A stretch of 64,000 nucleotides of DNA, taken from Cohnella sp. SGD-V74. GTDB taxonomy: Bacteria > Bacillota > Bacilli > Paenibacillales > Paenibacillaceae. The position numbers and the translations under genes are program-made. Below, one piece after another: positions 9,373 to 17,578 of the stretch. The notes under the pieces are model-generated. The model was given only the letters and a program-made list of their open reading frames with translations. It ran no database searches and was not told where the DNA came from. Every line of letters starts with the position of its first letter. Position 1 is the stretch's first letter. The stretch spans positions 310,001-374,000 of the forward strand of contig NZ_PVYW01000004.1 of the NCBI RefSeq assembly GCF_003001675.1, written 5' to 3'.

Positions 9373-9418
9373 ATTCACGGGCCTGCAGCTAATTATAGTT
9401 GTAAACGGATTCACGGGC
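9373..9418 (-). promoter_or_regulatory. Promoter region with paired direct repeats upstream of AraC regulator
   Basis: On the minus strand a perfect -10 (TATAAT, 9397-9392) has no good -35. It is flanked by two identical 10-bp direct repeats, ATTCACGGGC on the plus strand, at 9373-9382 and 9409-9418. Their starts are 36 bp apart. A weak -35 with paired sites fits an activator-dependent or self-regulated promoter. This is inference. Confidence 0.4.
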
Positions 9419-9652
9419 GCGCGCAAGGCTATTTCGGACAGAGGGGAGAGGAATCGCAGTTTTTCGCGTTTTTCATAGCCTTCGGCTTCAGCTTTTGATA
9501 GATTAAGCAGTTTATGTGCCGCTGAAGGCATGGCAGAATGGGCTTGTAGAGGAGGTGATCCGCAAAAGCGACTCCGCCGAAGAGGCGGCAAAAAGGAAGG
9601 AAAGTGGAGACGAGGTCAGACTGAATCCAATCTCCGACAAACGAAAGGATGG

Positions 9653-12600
9653 ATGATGATGACAAAGCTGCGCGAGAAGCCGGCAAGCGCGAAGAGGCTG
9701 AGAAGGGCGGGCTTGTGGCTCGCCCTGTTGCTGCTGCTGCCGGCCTTTCCTGCTCCGACCGCCTTCGCGGCGACGATCGACGTCGTATCGTTCGGCGCGA
9801 ACGGAAGCGATTCGAACGACGACGCGGCGGCGATCCAGAGCGCGATCGATGCCGCGTCGAGCGGGGATACGGTTTATTTTCCCCCGGGGACTTACTATCT
9901 CTCGGCCAATCTTCAAGCCAAATCCGGGATCAAGCTGATCGGCCAGAGCAGAGACGCTTCGATTTTGAAGTATACGGGCTCCTCGGGAGGAGCGATCCTC
10001 TCGTTGAACAACACGACGAACGTCGAGGTCGCGCACTTGACGATCGACGCGAACAACAGCGCGTCGCCGAGCGCGGGCATCTGGGGAGAGCCCGGAGGGG
10101 GACATTACATTCACCATAACCGGATCAAGGATCTCGCCAAGAGCGACGGGTTCGCTCCGTTCGGCATTCTGATGTCGGCTTCTTCCAACGTCGTTATTAC
10201 CGACAACGAATTTTCCAACATCGGCGTCAACTCGATGTGGGGAGGAGCGATCCGCGTCGGCTGGGGCTCGGACGCTCCGGTCATCGAGCGGAACACGATC
10301 GCGGATACCGGGCGCGGCGGCATTTTCGTCAACGACGGAGTAGACGGGGCGATCGTTCGGAACAACGTGATCACGGGCTCCGGACATCACAGCGAAGGGC
10401 TCGGCATCGAGCTGCATACGGACGTGAATCACTCGCTCGTGGAAGACAACCAGGTCGACCATTGGCTGAGCGTCGTCCGTTCCGAATACAACGCGATTCG
10501 CCGCAATACGATCCATACGACGGCGAATACGGTCAAAGGAATCGGGCTCGAGATCATGTCCAACCATTCCGTCACTTCCGACAATCTGGTCGACGGCGGC
10601 CAGCAGGTCGGCATGCAGCAGTCGCCGGGAACCGGCTACCAGCTCTGGAACTACAATACGATCCGCAATATCGTCATGTGGGGCATGCAGCTTCAAGGCG
10701 AAGGAACGGGGGAAATCGAGCAGTTCCAGTATTTCTACAAAAATACGATAGAGGACGGCCCGATCGGCCATCCTGCCGCCGCCTATCCCGGTTATGACGG
10801 CAACGCGATCCGCATTCACGGCAATACGCGCAATATCGTGTTCGACGGCAACATCGTCCGCAATAACGGCCGCAAGGCGATTGAGATTACGGGCGCAGCC
10901 GGCACGGACCGAATCTCGTTCATCAACAATACGATCACGGGCAACGGCGGACCTTCGATCGATCAGTATCCGTCGTCGGCCGCCGATCTCGAATGGAGCA
11001 ACAATACGGTGAGCGGCAACGGAACGGATACGCAGCTGACGAGCCGCGGATTCGCCGATCCGAAGCCGACGGCCAGCTTCTCGGCCCCGCTGAGCGTGCA
11101 GCTTGGCCAGCCCGTGACGTTCACGAACTCGTCTACCGATAACGGGACGATCGTCGAGAACTTGTGGGATTTCGGAGAAGGCGTTCCGGTGACAACTGTC
11201 AGTCCGACTTATACGTACGAGAAAGCGGGTACGTATCGGATAACGCTGGTCGTCTGGGACGATACGGGCCGTGCGAACATTCAGGAACGGTCGATTCTGG
11301 TGTACGAAGGGCCGCCCGATACGGAAGCGCCGACCGCGCCGACGAATCTGGCTTCTCCTTCCAAGTCGAACGTGACGGTCGATCTCTCCTGGACGGCCTC
11401 CACGGATAACGTAGGGGTAGCTGGTTACGACGTCTATCGCGGAGGAACGCTGATCGGATCGACGACGGGCGCCAATGCGACGACGTTCACGGCGACGGGA
11501 CTGACTCCGAGCACGTCTTACAGCTTCACGGTCAAGGCGAAGGACGCGGCGGGCAACGAGTCGGCCGCCAGCAATACGCTGAACGTCACGACGGATGCCG
11601 GCGATACCCAGCCTCCGACCGCGCCGGCGAATCTGACGAATACGGCGAAGACCGATACGAGCGTCAGCCTGGCGTGGACGGCTTCGTCGGACAATGTCGG
11701 CGTGACGGGCTACGACGTCTATAACGGAGCTTCTATCGCGGGCTCTACTTCGGGCGCTGGCGCTACGACGATTACGCTGACGGGGCTGAGCCCGAATACG
11801 TCGTACACCTTCACGGTGAAAGCGAAGGATGCGGCGAACAACGTCTCGGCCGCGAGCGCTCCGCTGACGGTGACGACGAATCCGGCAGCCAACTGGGTGC
11901 ACTGCGCCGGCGAGAACAATCCGTGCAACTTTACCGGCACGAAGGAAGTCCGGTACGGCGCTAACGGAATTTATGCCTACGGCACGTTCACGAACACGGT
12001 CATGTGCTCGAATCACGGCTTCGGCGGCGATCCGGTTCCGGGCTACTACAAAACGTGCGACGTGAATCTCGCCAGCGAAGGCGGGGGAGGCGGCGATACG
12101 CAAGCGCCAACCGCTCCGACGGGCTTGACGTCGACAGGAAAGACGTCGTCCAGCGCCAGCTTAAGCTGGACGGCCTCGACCGATAATGTCGGCGTAACGG
12201 GCTATGATGTCTATAACGGGGGCTCGTTGGCGGGTTCCACGGGAGGAGCGACCTCCATTACGATCGGAGGCCTGTCCGCGAACACCGCGTATACGTTCAC
12301 GGTCAAGGCGAAGGACGCGGCGAACAACGTCTCGGCGGCCAGCAGCGCGGTCACGGTGACGACTGATCCTTCCGGAGGCGGCGGAGAGCCGTCCGAGACC
12401 GGCACGATCGTCCGCGAATACTGGACCGGCATCTCGGGACCGACGGTAGCGAGCATCCCGCTCGGCACGGCGCCGACAGGCACCTCCGTCCTGACGAGCT
12501 TCGAAGCGCCTTCGAATTGGGGCGACCATTATGGCACGCGCATTCGCGGCTACATCGTGCCGACGGTGACCGGGACGTACCAGTTCGCGATCGCGGGAGA

Positions 12601-12868
12601 CAACAACACGCAATTATGGCTCAGCACGGACGACTCGCCCGCCAACAAGTCCAAAATCGGCGAGGTGGTCGATTGGACGAACGAACGGGAATGGAATCGC
12701 ACCTCTTCCCAGCAGTCGGGCAGCATCGCATTAACGGCCAACCAGAGGTATTACGTCGAGATTCTGCACAAGGAAGAATCCGGCGGAGATCATCTGGCGG
12801 TCGGTTGGAAAGTGCCAGGCAGCTCATCGTTCAGCGTGATCGACGGCGCAAACTTGGCTCCTTATTGA
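9653..12868 (+). CDS. Secreted multidomain right-handed beta-helix protein (pectate-lyase-like, PKD, three Fn3, PA14)
   Basis: A 1071-residue exported protein, probably a polysaccharide-active enzyme. The signal peptide ends near TAFA-ATIDV (about residue 35). A pectate-lyase-3/beta-helix domain covers about 36-460 with many Asn-rich coils (for example IRNNVITGSGHH). A PKD domain lies at about 469-551. Two Fn3 domains lie at about 556-744, then a Cys-rich module (about 745-805), a third Fn3 (about 814-904), and a C-terminal PA14 domain (about 913-1071) that probably binds carbohydrate. Three adjacent ATG codons (9653, 9656, 9659) follow AAAGGATGG; the first is reported but the exact one is uncertain. 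No cell-wall anchor is visible. Its position beside the importer and AraC regulators suggests it breaks down the polymer whose products are imported. Catalytic specificity is not predictable here. Confidence 0.85.
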   Translation: MMMTKLREKPASAKRLRRAGLWLALLLLLPAFPAPTAFAATIDVVSFGANGSDSNDDAAAIQSAIDAASSGDTVYFPPGTYYLSANLQAKSGIKLIGQSRDASILKYTGSSGGAILSLNNTTNVEVAHLTIDANNSASPSAGIWGEPGGGHYIHHNRIKDLAKSDGFAPFGILMSASSNVVITDNEFSNIGVNSMWGGAIRVGWGSDAPVIERNTIADTGRGGIFVNDGVDGAIVRNNVITGSGHHSEGLGIELHTDVNHSLVEDNQVDHWLSVVRSEYNAIRRNTIHTTANTVKGIGLEIMSNHSVTSDNLVDGGQQVGMQQSPGTGYQLWNYNTIRNIVMWGMQLQGEGTGEIEQFQYFYKNTIEDGPIGHPAAAYPGYDGNAIRIHGNTRNIVFDGNIVRNNGRKAIEITGAAGTDRISFINNTITGNGGPSIDQYPSSAADLEWSNNTVSGNGTDTQLTSRGFADPKPTASFSAPLSVQLGQPVTFTNSSTDNGTIVENLWDFGEGVPVTTVSPTYTYEKAGTYRITLVVWDDTGRANIQERSILVYEGPPDTEAPTAPTNLASPSKSNVTVDLSWTASTDNVGVAGYDVYRGGTLIGSTTGANATTFTATGLTPSTSYSFTVKAKDAAGNESAASNTLNVTTDAGDTQPPTAPANLTNTAKTDTSVSLAWTASSDNVGVTGYDVYNGASIAGSTSGAGATTITLTGLSPNTSYTFTVKAKDAANNVSAASAPLTVTTNPAANWVHCAGENNPCNFTGTKEVRYGANGIYAYGTFTNTVMCSNHGFGGDPVPGYYKTCDVNLASEGGGGGDTQAPTAPTGLTSTGKTSSSASLSWTASTDNVGVTGYDVYNGGSLAGSTGGATSITIGGLSANTAYTFTVKAKDAANNVSAASSAVTVTTDPSGGGGEPSETGTIVREYWTGISGPTVASIPLGTAPTGTSVLTSFEAPSNWGDHYGTRIRGYIVPTVTGTYQFAIAGDNNTQLWLSTDDSPANKSKIGEVVDWTNEREWNRTSSQQSGSIALTANQRYYVEILHKEESGGDHLAVGWKVPGSSSFSVIDGANLAPY

Positions 12869-12893
12869 CGAAAAGGATGTAGAGTTTGACGAA

Positions 12894-12930
12894 GAGGCCG
12901 CCGGGCAAAGCAGGGAAGCCCGGCGGCCTC
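12894..12930 (+). terminator. Probable terminator after beta-helix gene
   Basis: A perfect 13-bp GC-rich stem (GAGGCCGCCGGGC/GCCCGGCGGCCTC) with an 11-nt loop lies 26 nt after the stop. The following T run is short, so termination may be partial. Confidence 0.6.
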
Positions 12931-13039
12931 TTGCCGGGGAACGTGGTAAGTCGGATGCGAGGGCAGCAGCGCGATGAATGCGTGAAATCGGGAGAAAAAT
13001 AACGCAAACGAGATAAGCGCGGGAGGACGAGACACGGAC

Positions 13040-15139
13040 ATGGAAGAGCTGAGACTGCATGTAAGCCCGAACGGTTCCGATGAGGGGGACGGCAGCGCGG
13101 AAAGGCCGTACTTAACGATCGCGGCGGCCCAGAATGCGGTGAGGGCCGCCATAACAAGCGGCTTCGAAGGGACAATCGAAGTGTGGATCGGAGGCGGAGT
13201 CTACGAGTTGGAAGAGCCGCTTCGGTTCGGCGCGGACGATGCGGCCGGCGAACGTTGCCGCGTCGCCTATCGCGGCGTGGAAGGAGATATGCCGGTGCTG
13301 CAAGGCGGCGTCGCCTTGAGCGGGTGGGAGCCGTGGCGCGACGGAATTTGGCGGACGGCCGTGCCTGGAGGGCGGCGGTTCGATACGCTGTACGCCGACG
13401 GACGGAGGGTGGCGAAGGCGAGATGGCCGGCGAGCGGCTATGCGGAGACGAGATCGGTCGACGGGAAGGAGCGCGACGGCATCGGCTGGCGGGACGGGGA
13501 TCTGCCCGACGCCGCGAAGCTCGGAACGGGCGGGCTGCAGGTGTTCGTCTGGCCGGGCGAAGGAGAGTGGAACTGGTTCTCGGAGACGATTCCGGTTCGC
13601 GCGATCGATGCCGAGGCGAAGTTCCTCGAGTTCGCCAGGCCGAGCACCTGGGGAATCGGGAAAGGCTCGCGGTACTACGTGCAAGGTGCGCTTGCCCTGC
13701 TTCGCGAGCCGGGACAGTTTTACTTGGACGAAGAGGCGGGGATCGTCTATTATTGGCCCGAGCGGGGCAGCCCGCTCGAACAGCGCGTGGTCGCGCCGCT
13801 CGTACGGACGATTGTGCGCATCGAGGGCGAAGGCGCGGACGCTCCGGTATCGGGCTTGACGTTCGAGGGATTGGCGCTGACGTGCACCGATTTTACCGGC
13901 GATTACAAGATGATGTCCAGTCGGCCGGACATGGCCAATTCCGAGCCCGACGAGCATCGCAACGGTCTCGTCTATATCCGCAACGCCTCCGATGTGACGA
14001 TCGCGTCCTGCCGTCTTGCGCTCTCCGGCTGCAACGGCATCTTCCTGGACCGCTGCGCGGAACGAATCAAGCTTTCCGGAAACCTGATCGAGCGCGTTGG
14101 ACATACGGGAATATACGCTTCGGGGCATGCTCCGGGCGAGGGGGAATTCGCAGACGCTTCGTCCGCCGACCGCAATTGCGGCCATACGATCGAGGACAAC
14201 GTTATCGTCGACGGGGGAGAACTGGTCGGGCACGGCTGCGGTATTATGCTGTATCAGTGCGGGGACTGCGACGTTGCCCACAACCGAATCGCAAATATGC
14301 CCCGCTACGGCATCTCGATGAAGGGGCTGCGCCAAGGAGCGATGCCGCCGTCGCTATGGGGCATCCCCGTTACGTGGGACAATCATTGGGACTTCCTCTT
14401 TTCACGCGGCAACCGGATCCGATATAACGACATTTCGAACGTCATGACCGACAGTCAGGACGGGGGAATGATCGAGTCGTGGGGTTGCGGCCGCGGGAAC
14501 AGGATCGTCGGCAACCGGCTGCATCATAGCGGCATTCATTTCTCGTTCGGCTTCGGCATCTACCTCGATGACGCGACGGATGACACGGAGGTGTCGCACA
14601 ATGTGCTCGACCACCTGTACAGCACGGGAACGGGCAAGCTGTGGATGGCGATTTTCGCCAAAGGGATCGGCAATCGGATCGTGAACAATCTGATCGCCGA
14701 CAACCCGGACGCGATCAACGCGATCGGAACGCAAGAAATGGTCGGGGAAGCCAACCGCGAGCTGGTCGTGGAGCGGAATATCGTCTCGGATTCCGGGCAC
14801 CTCTACTGCTTCGTGAATTGGAGTCCGGAGCGGCTGGAGCGGGCGGATCGCAACTTGTTCTGGAGGGGCGGTGTCCGGACCCGGGTTACGGGCGATCTGC
14901 CGCTGCCGGCGATCTGCGCCAGTCCGGCTTGGGGTTGGGAGTACGAATGGGAGGATTGGCAGGAGATGAGCGGCCGCGTTTACGACCAGAGCTCGGCGTT
15001 CGCCCCTCCCGAATTCGCGCATGATGCGGACCGGGAGGCGGGAGAATATCGGTTGCTGCCGTCCTCTCCCGCTTACGCGCTCGGTTGGGAAGAGATCGAT
15101 TATGCGCAGTTCGGGCCGAGAAAGCGGGACTGGCGATAA
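13040..15139 (+). CDS. Right-handed parallel beta-helix protein, probable cytoplasmic glycosidase-like
   Basis: A 699-residue protein that opens directly with the domain start typical of this group (LHVSPNGSDEGDGSAERPYL), followed by GGGVYELEEPLRFG. Many right-handed beta-helix coils follow (about residues 280-600; for example GNRIVGNRLHHSGIHF). No signal peptide or membrane segment is visible, so it is probably cytoplasmic. The N-terminal pattern resembles beta-helix glycoside hydrolases such as GH141; this is recalled family resemblance, not a proven match. It probably acts on oligosaccharides brought in by the nearby importer. GGGAGG lies 14 nt before the ATG, slightly far. It follows the secreted protein gene by 171 nt. 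Confidence 0.75.
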   Translation: MEELRLHVSPNGSDEGDGSAERPYLTIAAAQNAVRAAITSGFEGTIEVWIGGGVYELEEPLRFGADDAAGERCRVAYRGVEGDMPVLQGGVALSGWEPWRDGIWRTAVPGGRRFDTLYADGRRVAKARWPASGYAETRSVDGKERDGIGWRDGDLPDAAKLGTGGLQVFVWPGEGEWNWFSETIPVRAIDAEAKFLEFARPSTWGIGKGSRYYVQGALALLREPGQFYLDEEAGIVYYWPERGSPLEQRVVAPLVRTIVRIEGEGADAPVSGLTFEGLALTCTDFTGDYKMMSSRPDMANSEPDEHRNGLVYIRNASDVTIASCRLALSGCNGIFLDRCAERIKLSGNLIERVGHTGIYASGHAPGEGEFADASSADRNCGHTIEDNVIVDGGELVGHGCGIMLYQCGDCDVAHNRIANMPRYGISMKGLRQGAMPPSLWGIPVTWDNHWDFLFSRGNRIRYNDISNVMTDSQDGGMIESWGCGRGNRIVGNRLHHSGIHFSFGFGIYLDDATDDTEVSHNVLDHLYSTGTGKLWMAIFAKGIGNRIVNNLIADNPDAINAIGTQEMVGEANRELVVERNIVSDSGHLYCFVNWSPERLERADRNLFWRGGVRTRVTGDLPLPAICASPAWGWEYEWEDWQEMSGRVYDQSSAFAPPEFAHDADREAGEYRLLPSSPAYALGWEEIDYAQFGPRKRDWR

Positions 15140-15165
15140 CATCCCGGAGAAGGGGGCATACGCGA

Positions 15166-15190
15166 GGCCGGCTCGGGGAGTCGGTCTTTT
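15166..15190 (+). terminator. Rho-independent terminator
   Basis: A 9-bp stem (GGCCGGCTC/GAGTCGGTC, two G-U pairs) with a GGG loop is followed by TTTT, 27 nt after the beta-helix stop codon. Confidence 0.65.
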
Positions 15191-15263
15191 CGACTTGCGG
15201 ATGAGCGTTCCAGCCAGACCTCGGCGTTGCAGACGAGAGATCGTCCGAGAGACAAGGCAACCA

Positions 15264-15292
15264 TTGCCCGGAACGTCAGGATTCGTTACACT
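15264..15292 (+). promoter_or_regulatory. Putative sigma-A promoter for VTT-domain protein
   Basis: TTGCCC (15264-15269) and TACACT (15287-15292) are 17 bp apart, each matching the consensus at four of six bases. It lies 35 nt before the gene start. Confidence 0.4.
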
Positions 15293-15327
15293 GATGAGGA
15301 GATGCGCGAGAGGGAGGTCGTTGTATA

Positions 15328-16185
15328 ATGACCCGTAAAATGCCTGTAATCGCTCTGCTGCTATTTCCTATTATTCCAGTGCTGCTGTTTAAGTTCGAAT
15401 TTATGCAGACCCTTCATCCCGAATTTCGATATTCGCTGATGGGGTTCGGCCTTCTTTTGTTTCTGTCCGGCATCGCGGCCATGTCGCTCAAGCGTTACGG
15501 ATGGGCGCACGTGGTCAAGTGGGTATCCGTCTATTATCTGGTTTTCACCTGCGCGATATGGATTTTGTATCTGGTAAGCCGCATTATCGTGTTTACCGAC
15601 GTGTACGGCATGGAAAAGCTGCTTCAAGAGCATCAGTCGGCGGCGCAGTGGATCTACATTGCGATTTGTTTCGCCCAGCCGATTCTGCTGCCGATTCCCG
15701 AGGCCGTTACGGTCGTGGCGGGAAGCACGATTCTCGGAGCCTCTCAGGCGTTCCTGCTCGGCTTCGCCGGAACGATGCTGGGCGTCGCGACGATGTTCTA
15801 TCTGGCCCGGATCGGAGGAACGCGGCTCGTCAGCCGTCTCGTGAAAGCCGAGCAATTGGAGCGCTATCACCGTTTCGTCCGCAGAAACGAGAGCTTCATC
15901 ATGGGGCTGCTGTTCGTCATTCCCGTGCTGCCCGATGAGATCGTGTGCGTCGGCGCCGGAGTCAGCGGAGTGACTCCGCGGAAGTTTCTGCTGATCGCCG
16001 GCATATCGAAGCTGGCGACTTCGTTCCTGCTCGCGTATTCCGTTCAGGTGGCGGAGTGGCTGTCGATGTCGCCGTCTCAGGTGACGATCGCCTTGTCGAT
16101 CGCGATAGGCGTTATGCTGCTGGCCGTCTTCGTATTCAAGAAAAGAATGAACCGCCAACCCGCTCATAAGGATAGCAGCTTCTAG
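15328..16185 (+). CDS. TVP38/TMEM64 (VTT domain) family membrane protein
   Basis: A 285-residue integral membrane protein with about seven predicted segments. The VTT/SNARE-associated domain covers about residues 115-245. Its signature is seen in PIPEAVTVVAGSTILGASQA and in the later FVIPVLPDEIVCVGAGVSG. Relatives (DedA, TVP38) are implicated in lipid scrambling and membrane homeostasis; the exact role of this one is unknown. An extra N-terminal pair of membrane segments (about 5-55) precedes the core. The ATG at 15328 has GGGAGG about ten bases upstream. It converges with the lipoprotein gene at 16188 with only two bases between stops. Confidence 0.88.
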   Translation: MTRKMPVIALLLFPIIPVLLFKFEFMQTLHPEFRYSLMGFGLLLFLSGIAAMSLKRYGWAHVVKWVSVYYLVFTCAIWILYLVSRIIVFTDVYGMEKLLQEHQSAAQWIYIAICFAQPILLPIPEAVTVVAGSTILGASQAFLLGFAGTMLGVATMFYLARIGGTRLVSRLVKAEQLERYHRFVRRNESFIMGLLFVIPVLPDEIVCVGAGVSGVTPRKFLLIAGISKLATSFLLAYSVQVAEWLSMSPSQVTIALSIAIGVMLLAVFVFKKRMNRQPAHKDSSF

Positions 16186-16187
16186 TC

Positions 16188-17423
16188 TTATACGAGCTCG
16201 TCGATGGCCGCGCATGCGGCTTCGTCGCTCCATACCGGATTGGCGTAGCCGGCCGGCGCATTAAGATAGGCGATCCACGACGCATCGTAGCCGCTTTTCT
16301 TTGCGGCGGCCGCGCATGCGCGTTCTTCAATCTCTCCCCGCGACAGAGCTTCGAGCCGTTCCTTCCGAAATCCCGCGAACCGCCGAACGACCTCCTCGAA
16401 TTTCTTTTCCTCGTCCTCGAGCGTTCCTCCTTCGACCCATTCGCCGCCGAAGACGAAAGCATAATCCCGGTAGCTCTCGACTTTCAAGGAAGCTGCGGCT
16501 TTATAGTAGCCGATCGCCCTCTTCGCGTCGCCGTCCGCTTCCGCCCACAACCCGTCCAACAACAGATGATACGGAGTCTCAGCTTCGGCGAAAACGCGGC
16601 TTTCCCGGTTCAGAGCGCCGTCCGCGACCGTATATGTATCGGTATATTCTCTCTGCCAGGGTCCCGCACCGACGGAATTAATCAGCCCTCCGGAGATGCT
16701 TAATTTTCCGTTGCGAATAACGGCTTCGTTCACGCTCGGAACGATCGCGGCTCCTCGTAAATTGTCGAGGTTCCCGTTGTTCCAGCTCGATACCGTATAG
16801 GTGGAAGTGGAGGTGTGAGCCCCGATTCCCAGCGAGGCCCAGACGATCTCCTGCTTGCCGTCGCCGCTCAAATCGCCGATCCCCTCGATCTTCGCCCGGC
16901 CGTAGTCTTCCGCGGGGAAAACAAAGCTTTGCCATTCGTACTCGCCGTCGTTCAGGGCCGCGACGATTCCGTAGGCGTAGCGATACTCGACGTCTTCCGT
17001 GATCCGGCTCTCGTAGACGACGGCCGCCCATTCGCGTTCGAAGCCGTCCCGGTCGAGGTCGGTTCGGATGACGACAACCGGGTAATCGCCCGGATTGTCT
17101 TGTTCGGCGCGGGAGCGCAGCCATTCGGCGAACTGATCTTCTTCCGGATGCTCCAAGATCAGCTCCGACGGGAGCCGATCCAATAGAGGGAGCTTTACTT
17201 CTTCGGGTTTGGCCGGTTCGAAAGAAGCGGATTCCTGCAGCGCCGCATCGGGCGGGGCCGATTCCCGAACGTCTTCGGTTGGGGAGGCTGCGCTTCCCGT
17301 CTCCGCCGCCAAGACGGCTCGCGTGCTTCTCGAAGCGTCTTCCCGCGGGCTGCAAGCCGTCGTCATCATCAGAGCGGCGAGCAGAATCCCAGCTGCCACT
17401 CTGTTAAGTTTCAAGTCGACCAT
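16188..17423 (-). CDS. Lipoprotein of unknown function with FG-GAP/VCBS-like repeats
   Basis: A 411-residue exported lipoprotein. The signal peptide ends in a lipobox (LMMTTACS, Cys near residue 24), followed by a Ser/Glu-rich linker (about 25-85). Two segments resemble integrin-like FG-GAP/VCBS calcium-binding repeats: VVVIRTDLDRDGFEREWAAV and IEGIGDLSGDGKQEIVWASL. The C-terminal third is charged and helical. A weak AAAGGCGTG serves as ribosome binding site for ATG 17423. It is divergent from topB and convergent with the VTT protein, so it is a single-gene unit. I do not recognise a specific function. Confidence 0.75.
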   Translation of the reverse strand: MVDLKLNRVAAGILLAALMMTTACSPREDASRSTRAVLAAETGSAASPTEDVRESAPPDAALQESASFEPAKPEEVKLPLLDRLPSELILEHPEEDQFAEWLRSRAEQDNPGDYPVVVIRTDLDRDGFEREWAAVVYESRITEDVEYRYAYGIVAALNDGEYEWQSFVFPAEDYGRAKIEGIGDLSGDGKQEIVWASLGIGAHTSTSTYTVSSWNNGNLDNLRGAAIVPSVNEAVIRNGKLSISGGLINSVGAGPWQREYTDTYTVADGALNRESRVFAEAETPYHLLLDGLWAEADGDAKRAIGYYKAAASLKVESYRDYAFVFGGEWVEGGTLEDEEKKFEEVVRRFAGFRKERLEALSRGEIEERACAAAAKKSGYDASWIAYLNAPAGYANPVWSDEAACAAIDELV

Positions 17424-17508
17424 TGGAAAATCACGCCTTTTATATGGATACGTAACTGACGTCCGAGAAGGGCGGCAGGTTCATTTTCGCGAGGCGGTGC
17501 AAATCCTG

Positions 17509-17517
17509 TGATATAAT
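17509..17517 (+). promoter_or_regulatory. Extended -10 promoter upstream of topB
   Basis: TGATATAAT is an extended -10 element 62 nt before the GTG start. A second perfect TATAAT occurs at 17523-17528. No convincing -35 is seen for either. Confidence 0.5.
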
Positions 17518-17578
17518 CGAGCTATAATGATCGATTCGCGGAGCGGTTGCGCGGATTGTTAACGGAGAGGACGAAGCC

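Noticed and set aside
9537-9652. Structured leader before the secreted beta-helix gene, considered as a riboswitch
   Set aside because: A CCGCC/GGCGG hairpin is present, but no known riboswitch core (c-di-GMP, TPP, cobalamin) could be matched.
9512-12103. Long open frame on the minus strand opposite the secreted beta-helix gene
   Set aside because: It is rich in Arg/Val/Asp with no family features and is explained by GC-rich codon use of the real gene on the plus strand.
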